Shown: one piece after another, positions 1-5,001 of the stretch
How positions within the stretch are numbered: the first letter of the stretch is position 1
Layout of the letters: every line of letters starts with the position of its first letter
NCBI GenBank assembly: GCA_023251005.1
Contig: JAHEZR010000090.1
Coordinates: forward strand, 1 to 5,001
DNA: 5,001 nucleotides
Direction of reading: 5' to 3'
From: Ignavibacteriota bacterium
GTDB lineage: Bacteria; Bacteroidota; UBA10030; JAHEZR01
Translations under genes and position numbers: made by a program
The notes under the pieces: generated by a model
What the model saw: only the letters and a program-made list of their open reading frames with translations
Database searches by the model: none
What the model was told of the DNA's origin: nothing

Positions 1-2
1 AT

Positions 3-425
3 CCGAAAACCCAGATGCCGAGCGATTTTGACTCCATCGAAATCGTTCTCGATACACGCATCAACAGTGAGCAAGGGCAAGACCCGCCTACTCCAGGAGT
101 TTTCCGTCATGTCGCAATGACAGGCAGTCGAGCGATTCACTTCGATGAAAAAACAAAACAGGATATTCCTCTGCGGTTCCGACAGATCAGGGATACTGAG
201 ACATCCTGGAAGATCACAGAGAAGGGCTATAACATAATCGTTTGTGCTCCGTGGAAATCGCTGCCCCTCGTTAGACCGGAGCCGGGAATGAAGGTCGGAT
301 TTGACATCGCTTTGAACGACAACGACGGCACTCACTATAGAACGAACCAGATGCTCTGGGCTGGATTTGATCAAAATCAAACCTGGCTAGATCTCAGTTT
401 GATGGGAGCTCTAATCTTCAGATAA
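3..425 (+). CDS. C-terminal part of a CBM9-like carbohydrate-binding protein (5' end outside window)
   Basis: The frame is open to the left edge of the window, so this is the last 140 residues of a longer protein. The first ATG inside (position 15) is probably internal, because the domain is already under way there. What is seen fits the second half of a family 9 carbohydrate-binding fold (CBM9/DOMON-like). There is a strand of the type 'DSIEIVLDTR', then 'W-K-I-T-E-K-G-Y' followed by 'APWKSL', then 'PGMKVGFDIALNDND' and a closing 'GALIFR' strand just before the TAA. In this family the pattern 'GY..E..IPW..L....G..IGFD...ND.D' is typical. Such domains bind sugars and often sit at the C-terminus of secreted or periplasmic proteins; whether this protein is exported cannot be told without its N-terminus. 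It ends 21 bases before the next gene and is probably in the same transcript. The enzyme or other domain it was attached to, if any, is not visible. Confidence 0.75.
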   Translation, partial: PKTQMPSDFDSIEIVLDTRINSEQGQDPPTPGVFRHVAMTGSRAIHFDEKTKQDIPLRFRQIRDTETSWKITEKGYNIIVCAPWKSLPLVRPEPGMKVGFDIALNDNDGTHYRTNQMLWAGFDQNQTWLDLSLMGALIFR

Positions 426-446
426 TTCTCCATTCCTTTTTTGAGA

Positions 447-1742
447 ATGCTAAAGGCCGGCTTCGGAAAATCAATCATCACTCCTAGAGTTGGTGCACGA
501 CTGATGGGCTATGCAAACCGAACCAGTCCATCGATCGGAGTACACGATGACTTATGCGCACGCGCGTTAGCTCTTGAGTCGAATGGAGACGCCTGGGTTC
601 TCTGTGCTGTTGACCTCTGCTACCTCCGCGAGCCTCAAGTAAAGGCCGTGCGAGAAATTGTCGAGCAGAAAACTGGATTCCCTGCAGATCGGATCTTTCT
701 ATGTGCTGTCCATACCCATTCGGGGCCAGATGATCAAGACGGGTCAGTCTGGAACACTCCACTCACGGAACTCATTGCCAATTCAGTCATCGAAGCAACC
801 GAGCGGATGCGGCCAGCACAGTTCGGCGTTGGCTCCGGTTTCCTCGATGGCTGGTCAATCAACCGCCGATGGCTCGATCGTCCTGTGGATCCATTCATTG
901 GAGCCGTCCGTATCGATGATAAAAATGGACGGCCGATGGGCGCCGTGAGTAATTTTGGATGCCATGCCGTGGTACTCGGTTACGACAATCTCCTCATATC
1001 TGCAGATTGGCCTGGGGTAACGTGCGAGGTCGTTGAGAAAGCACTTGGTCCTGAAGCCGTCTGCATCGTCACTCAGGGTGGAAGCGGCGATGTGAATCCA
1101 CTCACGAACCAAGTTCGTGCGCGCTTGCAGTCCGGCATCTCGATTGGGACGATGAAAGGAAGAGTGTACTACGGTAACCCAAAAGAGAATTTCGCGTGGC
1201 ACATCGGTGATCGTGGCGGTGGGACATTTGAAGAAGCCAGAGAACTCGGAACCGCAGTCGCTGACGAAGTTCTTCACATCATGAGCTCTGTCAAAACACA
1301 CACTGACGTCCACGAACTGTGGACCCACAAAATCACTCTTGATGGCTCTCGACAGCCGTCCGAACCGACCTATTCAAGTACCGGAGAAATTCCCGGGCAC
1401 ATTACGGAACGTCCGAATCCACCGGGTCCCGACGGTAAGCGGAGGATGGAGTTTATGATGATGGGCGCTGAAGAACTGGGCTTTATCGTGATCGGACAAC
1501 CGGGAGATGTTTTTGCGGAGACAGTCGTTGCCACGCGCCGACAGTTGCAAACAATGGGATATGTGCAGCCGTGGACCGTGGGCTATGCCAATGGATGGCA
1601 TCTCTACCTCCCGCCTGAGTTTGCCTACCCCGAAGGCGGATACGAGGTTGATTGGGCAGTGCATCTCGGTATAAGTTCTAAACTACAGAGTCGCGTCTGG
1701 GAGGCAATGCATCCAATTCTAAGCCAACACGTCCACACCTAA
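447..1742 (+). CDS. Neutral/alkaline non-lysosomal ceramidase-superfamily protein, short cytoplasmic form
   Basis: The protein has 431 residues from ATG 447. A TTG at 441 would add two residues; neither start has a clear ribosome binding site, and ATG is preferred as the stronger codon. No signal peptide or membrane segment is seen, so it is probably cytoplasmic. The N-terminus 'KAGFGKSIITPRVGARLMGY' is typical of this superfamily (PF04734-like). Zinc-site motifs follow: 'HTHSGPD' at residues 89-95 and 'GCHAVVLG' with His173, then 'SADWPG', the active-site loop 'QGGSGDVNP' (about 210-218), 'QPGD' with Asp354 and a Tyr at 387 in 'HLYLPPEFAYPEGGYE'. True ceramidases are zinc amidases that split the N-acyl bond of ceramide, have about 650 residues, a signal peptide, a C-terminal Ig-like domain, and a nucleophile Ser in 'GDVSPN'. 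Here the Ser is Asn217, the usual Glu zinc ligand aligns with Asp354, and the C-terminal domain is missing. Membership in the fold is clear; activity on ceramide is doubtful, and another amide or ester substrate is likely. It sits 12 bases before an aminotransferase gene. Confidence 0.88.
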   Translation: MLKAGFGKSIITPRVGARLMGYANRTSPSIGVHDDLCARALALESNGDAWVLCAVDLCYLREPQVKAVREIVEQKTGFPADRIFLCAVHTHSGPDDQDGSVWNTPLTELIANSVIEATERMRPAQFGVGSGFLDGWSINRRWLDRPVDPFIGAVRIDDKNGRPMGAVSNFGCHAVVLGYDNLLISADWPGVTCEVVEKALGPEAVCIVTQGGSGDVNPLTNQVRARLQSGISIGTMKGRVYYGNPKENFAWHIGDRGGGTFEEARELGTAVADEVLHIMSSVKTHTDVHELWTHKITLDGSRQPSEPTYSSTGEIPGHITERPNPPGPDGKRRMEFMMMGAEELGFIVIGQPGDVFAETVVATRRQLQTMGYVQPWTVGYANGWHLYLPPEFAYPEGGYEVDWAVHLGISSKLQSRVWEAMHPILSQHVHT

Positions 1743-1754
1743 TCTCTAGATCTC

Positions 1755-2564
1755 ATGCCCACTCTTGCAATCAATGGGGGTCAAAAAGCTGCTGCGGATA
1801 TCCTCCTGCCTCAATGGCCAGAGGTTGATTCAACAGAAGAGAATGCGGTTCTTCGTGCTCTCCGAAGCCATCGATGGTGCCGCTTATCTGGTTCTGAAGT
1901 GGAAGGATTTGAGCAAGCATTTGCGGAGTATCACGAAGCTAAACACGCCATCGCTGTGAGTAACGGAACCGTTGCGCTTGAGCTGGCATTGCTCGCGTGT
2001 GACATCAAGCCAGGCGATGAAGTTCTTGTTCCGGCGGTGACGTTCATCGCATCAGCCAGTGCGATCGTCACTTCGGTCGGAGCCGTTCCTATTTTCGTGG
2101 ACATTGATCCAGGAACGGTGGGTATAGATCCGTCGTCAATCGAAGCGGCGATCACTCTGAGAACGAAAGCTATCATCGCTGTTCACTACGGTGGTTACCC
2201 AATTGATTTTGATCGCATCCTACCGATTGCGAGAAAACACGGACTCCGCCTGATCGAGGACTGTGCACACGCCCAGGGAACAGAATGGCATGGGCGAAAA
2301 GTAGGGGCAATCGGGGATGTCGGAGCTTTCTCCTTCCAGGAATCAAAATCCTTCACTGCTGGCGAAGGCGGGCTCGTTCTGACAAACGACAGCAACCTCG
2401 CTGAAAAGGTTCGCCTTTATCATAATATCGGGCGAGTGATGGGTCAGCCTGGATATATCCATTTTGCACTCGCCTCGAATTATCGATTGAGTGAACTGCA
2501 AGGTGCGCTCCTCCGGGTTCAGCTGGAGCGGTTCAAGGGAAGGCACTGCCATCTTAAACACTAG
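1755..2564 (+). CDS. DegT/DnrJ/EryC1/StrS family PLP aminotransferase, N-terminal fragment with the catalytic lysine
   Basis: These 269 residues hold the large PLP-binding domain of a fold-type I sugar aminotransferase. Visible motifs are 'SNGTVALELAL' (about 69-79, cofactor phosphate region), 'GDEVLVPAVTF' (87-97), 'EDCAHAQGT' with Asp169 expected to contact the pyridine nitrogen of PLP, and 'FSFQESKSFTAGEGG' with Lys198 as the Schiff-base lysine. 'NYRLSELQGALLRVQLERF' (242-260) is the family's conserved helix. Enzymes of this family transfer an amino group, usually from glutamate or glutamine, to a keto sugar or keto cyclitol. The 'SFQ..K..TAGEGG' form resembles the branch holding scyllo-inosose aminotransferases and AHBA synthases more than the 'SF...K...GGEGG' nucleotide-sugar branch; the substrate cannot be fixed from this. 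The last eight residues (GRHCHLKH) do not fit the family and probably result from a frameshift. The start is ATG 1755, 12 bases after the previous stop, with no clear ribosome binding site. Confidence 0.85.
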   Translation: MPTLAINGGQKAAADILLPQWPEVDSTEENAVLRALRSHRWCRLSGSEVEGFEQAFAEYHEAKHAIAVSNGTVALELALLACDIKPGDEVLVPAVTFIASASAIVTSVGAVPIFVDIDPGTVGIDPSSIEAAITLRTKAIIAVHYGGYPIDFDRILPIARKHGLRLIEDCAHAQGTEWHGRKVGAIGDVGAFSFQESKSFTAGEGGLVLTNDSNLAEKVRLYHNIGRVMGQPGYIHFALASNYRLSELQGALLRVQLERFKGRHCHLKH

Positions 2565-2660
2565 CGTGGAATATTCCTCGCACAGAAACTCCGCGAGATT
2601 GGCGGAGTTGAGCCCCTGAAAAAAGATGAGCGGATTACCGGGCGTGGATATTATTTCTTT

Positions 2661-2993
2661 GTGATTCGCTATGATCGTGATGCATTTGGGGGTGTTCCGA
2701 GAGATCGATTCGTCGAGGCGTTGAGAGCGGAAGGAGTCCCGTGCGACGTGGGGTACGGCGTGCCCCTGTACAAGCAACCTGCATTCAAAGAGGAGGAAAT
2801 CGCTCGATGGTTTCCTGAGTCAGCAAAGCCATGGCCAAACTATGAGCATCTTTTCTTACCGGCATCGGAGCGTTTCTGTGCAGACGTGCAGGTTACTTTC
2901 CCTCACCAGCTCCTCCTGTTAGAGGAGATAAGACTTCAAAGCGTCGTTGACGCCATCTCTAAAATCAAGACCCATTGCGATGAACTTCTGTGA
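2661..2993 (+). CDS. DegT/DnrJ/EryC1/StrS aminotransferase, C-terminal fragment
   Basis: This is the small C-terminal domain of the same aminotransferase. The frame is actually open and family-like from 2565; GTG 2661 is only the first possible start codon after the break and corresponds to an internal Val, so independent translation is unlikely. The matching sequence upstream of 2661 is 'LAQKLREIGGVEPLKKDERI', then 'GRGYYFFVIRYD'. Downstream are 'RDRFVEALRAEGVPCDVGYG', 'PLYKQPAF', 'NYEHLFLPASERFC' and 'FPHQLLL...VVDAISKI', all standard for the C-terminal region that closes over the active site ('G..PLY.QP.F', 'ER.C......PHQ.LL'). Alone, the piece has no PLP lysine and no predicted activity. 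It ends 29 bases before the transporter gene. Confidence 0.7.
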   Translation: MIRYDRDAFGGVPRDRFVEALRAEGVPCDVGYGVPLYKQPAFKEEEIARWFPESAKPWPNYEHLFLPASERFCADVQVTFPHQLLLLEEIRLQSVVDAISKIKTHCDELL

Positions 2994-3022
2994 TCACCCT
3001 GCTTTTGTGAGATAAAGCTCAG

Positions 3023-4777
3023 ATGAAAACCCTCAACGCCATCGATTACTCTCTTGTTGCTCTTTACATGGTCATCGTTGTCGCAACAGGCATCTATCTT
3101 TCACGGTATGTGAAGAAGACAGAGGACTACTTCAAGGCGGGCGGAAAAGTACCGTGGCTCATGGCTGGGCTTTCGAACTTCGTCTCCGGCTATTCCGCCT
3201 ACATGTTTGTCGCTGCAGCGGGCTTCACGTACAAGAATGGACTTGCCGCAGTTCTCATCTTCACCTCCGCGTTCTGGGCCTACTGGCTCGGGTTCTTTGT
3301 CTATGCGGTGCGATGGCGCAGAACACGCATCACATCTCCAATGGAAATCCTGACACGCCGGTACTCAACTAGTACCACGTATTATTACACTCTCGTCTCT
3401 ATCTTCCCAGGAATTATTGGGCTTGGTATGGGAACGTATACGCTTTGCATTTTTATTTCGACCGCCCTCGGATTTAACTCTCTCACTATTTCTCTTCTCG
3501 GTCTCCAGCTTACCGGCTTTCAACTTACCATGGTCATCGTCGGCGCTGTGATGATCGTCTACACAGTGTTCGGGGGGTTCTGGGCGGCAATCATCTCGGA
3601 TGTGATCCAATTCCTCATCACACTTATTATGACTCTCGCAGTGTTTCCCCTTGCGCTATTTTTTCTTGGTGAAGGAAATCTTGTTGTTGGCGTACAGAAG
3701 CTCGTGAGCGGTTCACCCGAGGGCTATTTCTCTCTCACAAAATCAGATCACAGCTGGATGTTTTTCGCTGCGTATTTCCTTAACGTCTTTCTGGGCTACA
3801 ACGTCGGCTGGCAAATCGCACAGCGTTACTACAGTGTCCCCGATGAGAGGGACACAAAAAAAATGGCGGTTCTCTGCAGCCTACTGAGTCTCGTTGCTCC
3901 ACTCCTCTGGATTTTTCCCGTGATGGTCTCACGGCAAGTCTTGCCGAATATCGCTGAGCTCTGGCCCCAGCTCGCCGACCCGACAGAAGCATCGTTTGTC
4001 AGTCTTGCACTTCTTATTTTACCCCACGGACTCATTGGGATCGTTGTTTCTGCAATTTTTGCCGCAACAATGGGACAGGCGAACGACACCTTCAACTGGC
4101 TTGCCGCCGTCCTGACAAAGGAAATTTATGTCAGATTGAAGAAGCGAATCTCCTCTCAGGAGCCAACAGATAAAGCTCAAGTAATTGTCGCGAAGCTCAT
4201 CATCGTCGTTGTCGGATTGCTGGGGACTGGTGTAGCTCTCTACATCCCGCGCTTTGGTGGAGCGTTTGAATTCGCGCTCTACTTTTATGGAATATCCGGT
4301 CCGCCACTCATGCTTCCGGTTATGCTCGGACTTGTTTATACGCGCACGCCATGGTGGTCCGCCATCGTCTCTTCTGCATCGGGGCTCGTGGCTGATCTCA
4401 TTGTGTTAGCGATCATCGGCGGCAGCCATCCGAACCGATATGAACTCCTCGTTTTCACCGGCTTGATCGTCAGTGGAGCAACATTTCTCGTCTCCCGTCG
4501 ATTCCAGAATCGAAAAAAAGAGGACAACGAGCGTTTGGAATCTCTCCGACACGACCTTCAAACGCCTGCCTACGCCGAAGTGCGGTCCTTCGATCCGAGC
4601 GGGTTTTCTGCCTATCGTCTCGTTGGGATCATCGCGATGATCTTAGGATCGATTCTCATGCTGCTCTTTCTTTCTCCCTCGTCCGCCTCTGATCGACTTG
4701 TGAACCTTATCTGCGGAGTTTTCACATTTGGCATCGGCATTGTTCTCGTCTATGCATTAAAACATCGGGAGCAATAA
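3023..4777 (+). CDS. Sodium:solute symporter (SSS/SSF family) permease
   Basis: This is a 584-residue inner-membrane transporter with about 13-15 hydrophobic segments and no cleavable signal. The N-terminus shows the family start: a first helix (about 8-27), then 'EDYFKAGGKVPWLMAGLSNF' (34-53) and 'FTYKNGL' (68-74), as in 'YFLAGR..PWW..G.S'. The family signature 'YTVFGGFWAAIISDVIQFLI' lies at 180-199. Helix 8 is 'SAIFAATMGQANDTFNWLAA' (343-362), followed by 'TKEIYVRLKKR'. SSS proteins use the sodium gradient to import sugars, amino acids, sialic acid, myo-inositol and similar solutes. In PutP the helix-8 'MST' gives Na2-site ligands; here it is Met-Gly-Gln (350-352), so coupling may differ. 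After a charged cytoplasmic stretch (about 491-527, with 'LRHDLQTPAYAEV') two more membrane segments follow (531-550, 557-578). Such tails occur in planctomycete- and FCB-type symporters. The start is ATG 3023, with at most a weak purine-rich stretch upstream. The neighbours suggest a carbohydrate-related solute, but the substrate is not determined. Confidence 0.9.
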   Translation: MKTLNAIDYSLVALYMVIVVATGIYLSRYVKKTEDYFKAGGKVPWLMAGLSNFVSGYSAYMFVAAAGFTYKNGLAAVLIFTSAFWAYWLGFFVYAVRWRRTRITSPMEILTRRYSTSTTYYYTLVSIFPGIIGLGMGTYTLCIFISTALGFNSLTISLLGLQLTGFQLTMVIVGAVMIVYTVFGGFWAAIISDVIQFLITLIMTLAVFPLALFFLGEGNLVVGVQKLVSGSPEGYFSLTKSDHSWMFFAAYFLNVFLGYNVGWQIAQRYYSVPDERDTKKMAVLCSLLSLVAPLLWIFPVMVSRQVLPNIAELWPQLADPTEASFVSLALLILPHGLIGIVVSAIFAATMGQANDTFNWLAAVLTKEIYVRLKKRISSQEPTDKAQVIVAKLIIVVVGLLGTGVALYIPRFGGAFEFALYFYGISGPPLMLPVMLGLVYTRTPWWSAIVSSASGLVADLIVLAIIGGSHPNRYELLVFTGLIVSGATFLVSRRFQNRKKEDNERLESLRHDLQTPAYAEVRSFDPSGFSAYRLVGIIAMILGSILMLLFLSPSSASDRLVNLICGVFTFGIGIVLVYALKHREQ

Positions 4778-4808
4778 AGTAGAGCGATCTTACGGCGCCA
4801 GGCCGAGT

Positions 4809-4837
4809 TTGCTTCAACCATCTTTTTTCTCTATTTT
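4809..4837 (+). promoter_or_regulatory. Weak promoter candidate for the groES-like gene
   Basis: TTGCTT (4809-4814) and TATTTT (4832-4837) are separated by 17 bases in the short spacer between the transporter and the co-chaperonin gene. They match the -35 consensus at 3 of 6 and the -10 consensus at 4 of 6 positions. If the organism belongs to the FCB group its promoter consensus may differ, so this is only a candidate. No CIRCE-type inverted repeat, the usual HrcA operator of groES genes, is visible. Confidence 0.25.
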
Positions 4838-4863
4838 AACGAGTAACCGGGAGAGGGAAAACC

Positions 4864-4868
4864 GAGGG
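4864..4868 (+). promoter_or_regulatory. Ribosome binding site of the groES-like gene
   Basis: GAGGG lies five bases before ATG 4874 and is the only clear Shine-Dalgarno sequence in front of any gene in the window. A second purine-rich block (GGGAGAGGG, 4849-4857) lies slightly further upstream. It supports ATG 4874 as the start and suggests stronger translation than for the upstream cluster. Confidence 0.7.
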
Positions 4869-4873
4869 AACCG

Positions 4874-5001
4874 ATGAAAATCCGATCAAAGAAAAAGATT
4901 ATTGTAGTTGGGGATAAAGTTTTGATTGCTCTTGAGGAAGATTCTGATCGCACGGAACACGGACTCTATCTCCCGCCGAGCGTCAAAGAAAAGGAGAAGG
5001 T
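4874..5001 (+). CDS. GroES-like co-chaperonin, N-terminal part (3' end outside window)
   Basis: The first 42 codons are present, and the gene runs off the right edge. The pattern 'VVGDKVLIALEE' (11-22) followed by 'RTEHGLYLPPSVKEKEK' (26-42) is the beginning of the Cpn10 fold: in GroES it reads 'LhDRVlV...E...T.GGIVLp.sa.EK'. GroES forms a heptameric lid on GroEL. Its mobile loop carries a hydrophobic triplet (Ile-Val-Leu in E. coli) that docks on GroEL; the matching triplet here would be Leu31-Tyr32-Leu33. The basic N-terminus 'MKIRSKKKI' and the Leu-Tyr-Leu triplet set it apart from housekeeping GroES and resemble, from memory, a second GroES-family type in Ignavibacteria and relatives. It is preceded by a good ribosome binding site and a 96-base gap, so it is probably its own unit. 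Whether groEL follows cannot be seen. The symbol is left blank because it may be a paralogue. Confidence 0.8.
   Translation, partial: MKIRSKKKIIVVGDKVLIALEEDSDRTEHGLYLPPSVKEKEK

Larger units (their letters stand above)
1755..2993 (+). pseudogene. DegT/DnrJ/EryC1/StrS aminotransferase gene, full extent, interrupted by an in-frame stop
   Basis: This is the parent locus of the two fragments listed next. Both halves are in the same frame and together match the full length of a family member (about 412 codons), but a TAG at 2562-2564 divides them. Around the stop the family-like reading moves to the +1 frame: bases 2539-2574 read 'EGTAILNTSVEY', which joins 'LLRVQLERFK' before it and 'LAQKLREIGG' after it into a normal aminotransferase segment. 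The simplest account is one extra base in the GGG run at 2537-2539 and one missing base near the TT/CC at 2574-2577. The rest of the gene is well preserved, with all key residues present. So this is either an error in the sequence or a very recent mutation; if it is an error, the gene is intact and functional. Confidence 0.8.

Noticed and set aside
441..446. TTG at 441 as the start of the ceramidase-superfamily gene
   Set aside because: It adds only Met-Arg before ATG 447, has no ribosome binding site, and the family-like sequence begins at Lys-Ala-Gly just after the ATG. It cannot be fully excluded.
855..1328. 157-codon open frame on the minus strand
   Set aside because: It lies wholly inside the ceramidase-superfamily gene, and its translation has no recognisable domain; it is an antisense shadow.
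2343..2777. 144-codon minus-strand open frame spanning the aminotransferase break
   Set aside because: The plus strand on both sides encodes clear aminotransferase sequence; the minus-strand product resembles no known family and has no start context.
2661..2993. The C-terminal aminotransferase piece as an independent small gene
   Set aside because: Family-like sequence continues upstream of GTG 2661 in the same frame to 2577, there is no ribosome binding site, and the piece lacks the PLP-binding domain.
3001..3022. GAG-ataaa-g-CTC inverted repeat before the transporter gene
   Set aside because: The arms are only three or four bases and could occur by chance; there is no operator-like symmetry beyond this.
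4793..4814. Hairpin CGGC-gccag-GCCG followed by a few T residues after the transporter stop, as a possible terminator
   Set aside because: The stem is only four base pairs and is followed by three T's and mixed sequence, so it is too weak to call an intrinsic terminator.

Overview
The window is bacterial and densely coded. Every supported gene lies on the + strand. It reads as a metabolic cluster of four genes (about 3-4777) followed by the start of a co-chaperonin gene. The short spacers (about 12-30 bases), moderate GC and general lack of Shine-Dalgarno sequences in the cluster, together with the gene families present, fit an environmental member of the FCB or PVC-like phyla (Ignavibacteria/KSB1/Latescibacteria-type or planctomycete-like lineages). 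The divergent GroES start, of the 'VGDKVLI...GLYLPPSVKEKEKV' type, points more to the FCB side. This placement is inference; there is no rRNA or phylogenetic marker analysis behind it.

Layout: (1) 3-425 is the C-terminal end of a protein with a CBM9-like sugar-binding domain; its start lies outside the window. (2) 447-1742 encodes a cytoplasmic member of the neutral/alkaline non-lysosomal ceramidase superfamily, with the zinc-site histidines kept but Asn at the position of the ceramidase nucleophile serine. (3) 1755-2993 is a DegT/DnrJ/EryC1/StrS PLP-dependent aminotransferase. Its reading frame is broken by an in-frame TAG at 2562-2564. The reading frames around the stop suggest two compensating one-base indels about 37 bases apart, so this is either a sequencing error or a very recent lesion. 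(4) 3023-4777 encodes a sodium:solute symporter (SSS) family permease with two extra C-terminal membrane segments and altered residues at the usual Na2 sodium site. (5) 4778-4873 is a short intergenic region holding a weak promoter candidate and a good ribosome binding site. (6) 4874 onward is the first 42 codons of a GroES-like co-chaperonin.

Genes 1-4 are probably co-transcribed. Together they look like an uptake and modification module: a membrane transporter, an amidase/hydrolase-fold enzyme, a sugar or cyclitol aminotransferase and a carbohydrate-binding protein. The substrate is unknown; an amino-sugar, aminocyclitol or N-acylated derivative is a reasonable guess only. The groES-like gene has its own ribosome binding site and possibly its own promoter, and is probably a separate unit. 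No RNA gene, CRISPR array, insertion sequence or long repeat was seen.
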